Source: Rikenella sp. (lineage in GTDB: Bacteria; Bacteroidota; Bacteroidia; Bacteroidales; Rikenellaceae). Taken from it: a DNA stretch of 6,644 nt. Shown here one piece after another: positions 5,704 to 6,644 of the stretch; positions within the stretch are counted from its first letter, which is position 1; each line of letters begins with the position of its first letter. Under the pieces are notes generated by a model, which saw only the letters and a program-made list of their open reading frames with translations, was not told the DNA's origin and ran no database searches. The position numbers were made by a program, and so were the translations under genes. Location of the stretch: NCBI GenBank assembly GCA_029054535.1, contig JAIDFC010000241.1, forward strand, positions 1 to 6,644. The letters run 5' to 3'.

Positions 5704-6328
5704 TTGGCTCCGCTTGTCGGACTACTCGGAAACGGAACTCCTCGTCCGAGCCGAGCTAACGCCGGACGAAGCGATTCGTTATGCTGCGCTCCCGCAGGCG
5801 GCAGTGCAGCGGCGGAAAGAGTGGCTAGCCGCGCGGGTGCTAGTGCGGGAACGCGCCGTGGAGCTCGGACAGCCGTCGGGCCGGATTCTCTACGAGCCCT
5901 CCGGACGGCCGTATTGGGACGGAGGCGACGGCATAAGCCGTCGCCCGATCTCCATCTCTCACACCGCTGGCTGGGCTGCGTTGATGGTGGCACCGGTCGG
6001 GTTGAACCGGTGCGGCATCGACATCGAACACACCGCTCGGGATGCTTCCCGGGCGACCCGTCGCATCGCTTCGGCGGCCGAACTCGCGCTGGCCGAGCCG
6101 CTCTACCCGCGGAATCCGCCACTACTGGTCTGGTGTGCCAAAGAGGCAGCTTACAAGGCGCTCGGTACTCCGAATCTGGATTTCCGACAACATATCTCGC
6201 TGAAAAATCAGGCATCGGCCCCAATCTCCGAAGATCGATCACTACTCGCCTCGGTAGTTTCGCACCGAATCTCGCTACATTTTTTCGAATCTCCGGACGA
6301 TCTCTTGGTCGTCTACGGCGCTTGCTAA
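5687..6328 (+). CDS. 4'-phosphopantetheinyl transferase (Sfp/HetI type)
   Basis: Transfers the 4'-phosphopantetheine arm of coenzyme A to a conserved serine of acyl or peptidyl carrier proteins, in the cytoplasm and Mg-dependently. The 213-residue product shows the two-lobed Sfp layout. N-terminal lobe: RRKEWLAARVLV (42-53) and YEPSGRPYW (69-77). Second lobe: ISISHTAGWAALMV (88-101), the metal motif GIDIEH (110-115; D112 and E114) and WCAKEAAYKALG (149-160; E153, K152, K157). I use ATG 5687, overlapping gldE by 17 bases; an in-frame ATG at 5657 would add 10 residues with no recognisable motif. Neither start has a clear ribosome-binding site, so translation is probably coupled to gldE. This Bacteroidota gene pair is familiar. 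With no polyketide or peptide synthetase nearby, the likely substrate is the fatty-acid ACP, an inference. No clear terminator follows directly. Confidence 0.93.
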   Translation: MTAEISWLRLSDYSETELLVRAELTPDEAIRYAALPQAAVQRRKEWLAARVLVRERAVELGQPSGRILYEPSGRPYWDGGDGISRRPISISHTAGWAALMVAPVGLNRCGIDIEHTARDASRATRRIASAAELALAEPLYPRNPPLLVWCAKEAAYKALGTPNLDFRQHISLKNQASAPISEDRSLLASVVSHRISLHFFESPDDLLVVYGAC

Positions 6329-6411
6329 TTTTTCGGACGATTGCTGCGTGTCTCGTGCGTTAGAAGATGTAACAATTGTTTCCCTCTTTTATTTTTCTTC
6401 ACCGATCCAGT

Positions 6412-6425
6412 CTGTAGATCTACAG
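6412..6425. promoter_or_regulatory. 14-bp perfect palindrome, possible operator
   Basis: CTGTAGATCTACAG is a perfect 14-bp palindrome, with a second dyad (GTCT 6410-6413 against AGAC 6427-6430) around it. A 10-bp palindrome AACAATTGTT lies at 6371-6380. Such sites suit a dimeric DNA-binding protein, but no regulator gene is in view. The neighbouring 6329-6510 otherwise holds no gene I can support; an open frame at 6341-6556 looks fortuitous. Confidence 0.35.
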
Positions 6426-6510
6426 TAGACGATTTTGCTCGCACCCGAAACGGGCCGTGTCTACCCAATTATTTTTCGACCGCGCACCGGGCGCGCGTTT
6501 CTCTTAGCGT

Positions 6511-6577
6511 CGCCCGCAGAAATTCATCCGAATTTCGCTCCTGCGAAACCGTTTGAATTTCTCTTTATAGGCGGGCG
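6511..6577 (+). repeat. Third copy of the nested hairpin module
   Basis: The layout equals 2408-2474 in the same orientation: outer CGCCCGC (6511-6517) with GCGGGCG (6571-6577), then AGAAATTCA with TGAATTTCT, then an inner TTTCGC-TCCT-GCGAAA hairpin. Compared with 2408-2474 both inner stems differ in sequence, but the changes are matched on the two arms. A one-base difference breaks the reading frame shared by the other copies. It lies 182 bases past the PPTase stop and could also serve as an end-of-transcript structure, although no strong T-run follows. Confidence 0.65.
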
Positions 6578-6629
6578 GGGATGCGTACCGAGAAAGAAAA
6601 CCTCAAATAAAGCGGGTAGGTTCTTTTTT

Positions 6630-6644
6630 ATGTCCGATCAACGC
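6630..6644 (+). CDS. Possible start of a gene cut by the window end
   Basis: ATG at 6630 opens a frame (MSDQR) that runs out of the window after five codons. A T-rich tract (TTCTTTTTT) precedes it; no ribosome-binding site or -7 box is evident. The same T-tract follows a weak AACCT/AGGTT inverted repeat (6599-6603/6618-6622), so it could instead be a poor terminator. Confidence 0.2.

Noticed and set aside
6341..6556. 71-codon plus-strand open frame after the PPTase
   Set aside because: No recognisable motif. It runs across the palindrome and into the third repeat hairpin, and has no ribosome-binding site.

Overview
The window looks like a chromosomal segment of a GC-rich gut Bacteroidota, most likely Rikenellaceae/Alistipes-like. 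Three lines support this. The promoter boxes follow the Bacteroidota -7 consensus TAnnTTTG (TACCTTTG before the acyltransferase gene, TATCTTTG before gldE). The gene content is typical of the phylum: a GldE-type CNNM/CorC protein followed by a phosphopantetheinyl transferase, and a phylum-typical 420-residue alpha-oxoamine synthase. The genes are GC-rich. The genus is inference.

Layout. Positions 1-70 form a long hairpin and 71-660 is a gene-free spacer packed with palindromic repeats. meaB (665-1759, minus strand) encodes the GTPase chaperone of the B12-dependent methylmalonyl-CoA mutase. Positions 1760-2740 are a second gene-free, palindrome-rich spacer. A strong intrinsic terminator (about 2741-2781) then ends the minus-strand gene at 2805-4067, which encodes an alpha-oxoamine synthase that is either serine palmitoyltransferase-like or the cysteate acyltransferase of sulfonolipid synthesis. 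A 298-base divergent intergenic region with a promoter on each strand separates it from a plus-strand pair: gldE (4366-5703) overlapping an Sfp-type 4'-phosphopantetheinyl transferase (5687-6328). The last 316 bases are gene-free apart from a 14-bp palindrome, another copy of the repeat hairpin, and possibly the first codons of a new gene at 6630.

How the genes relate. The PPTase makes holo-acyl carrier protein. Acyl-ACP or acyl-CoA is the co-substrate of the oxoamine synthase, which starts a sphingolipid-type or sulfonolipid-type membrane lipid. A functional link between the two is therefore plausible, though they are divergently transcribed. MeaB belongs to propionate/succinate metabolism; the mutase genes are not in the window.

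The most unusual content is non-coding. The spacers on both sides of meaB carry diverged copies of one modular, palindrome-rich repeat in inverted orientation, with a third partial copy near 6511-6577. Several hairpin modules differ between copies by paired changes that keep the stem, as expected of elements selected for structure (REP/BIME-like or MITE-like, or a transcribed structured RNA). I do not recognise the family by name.
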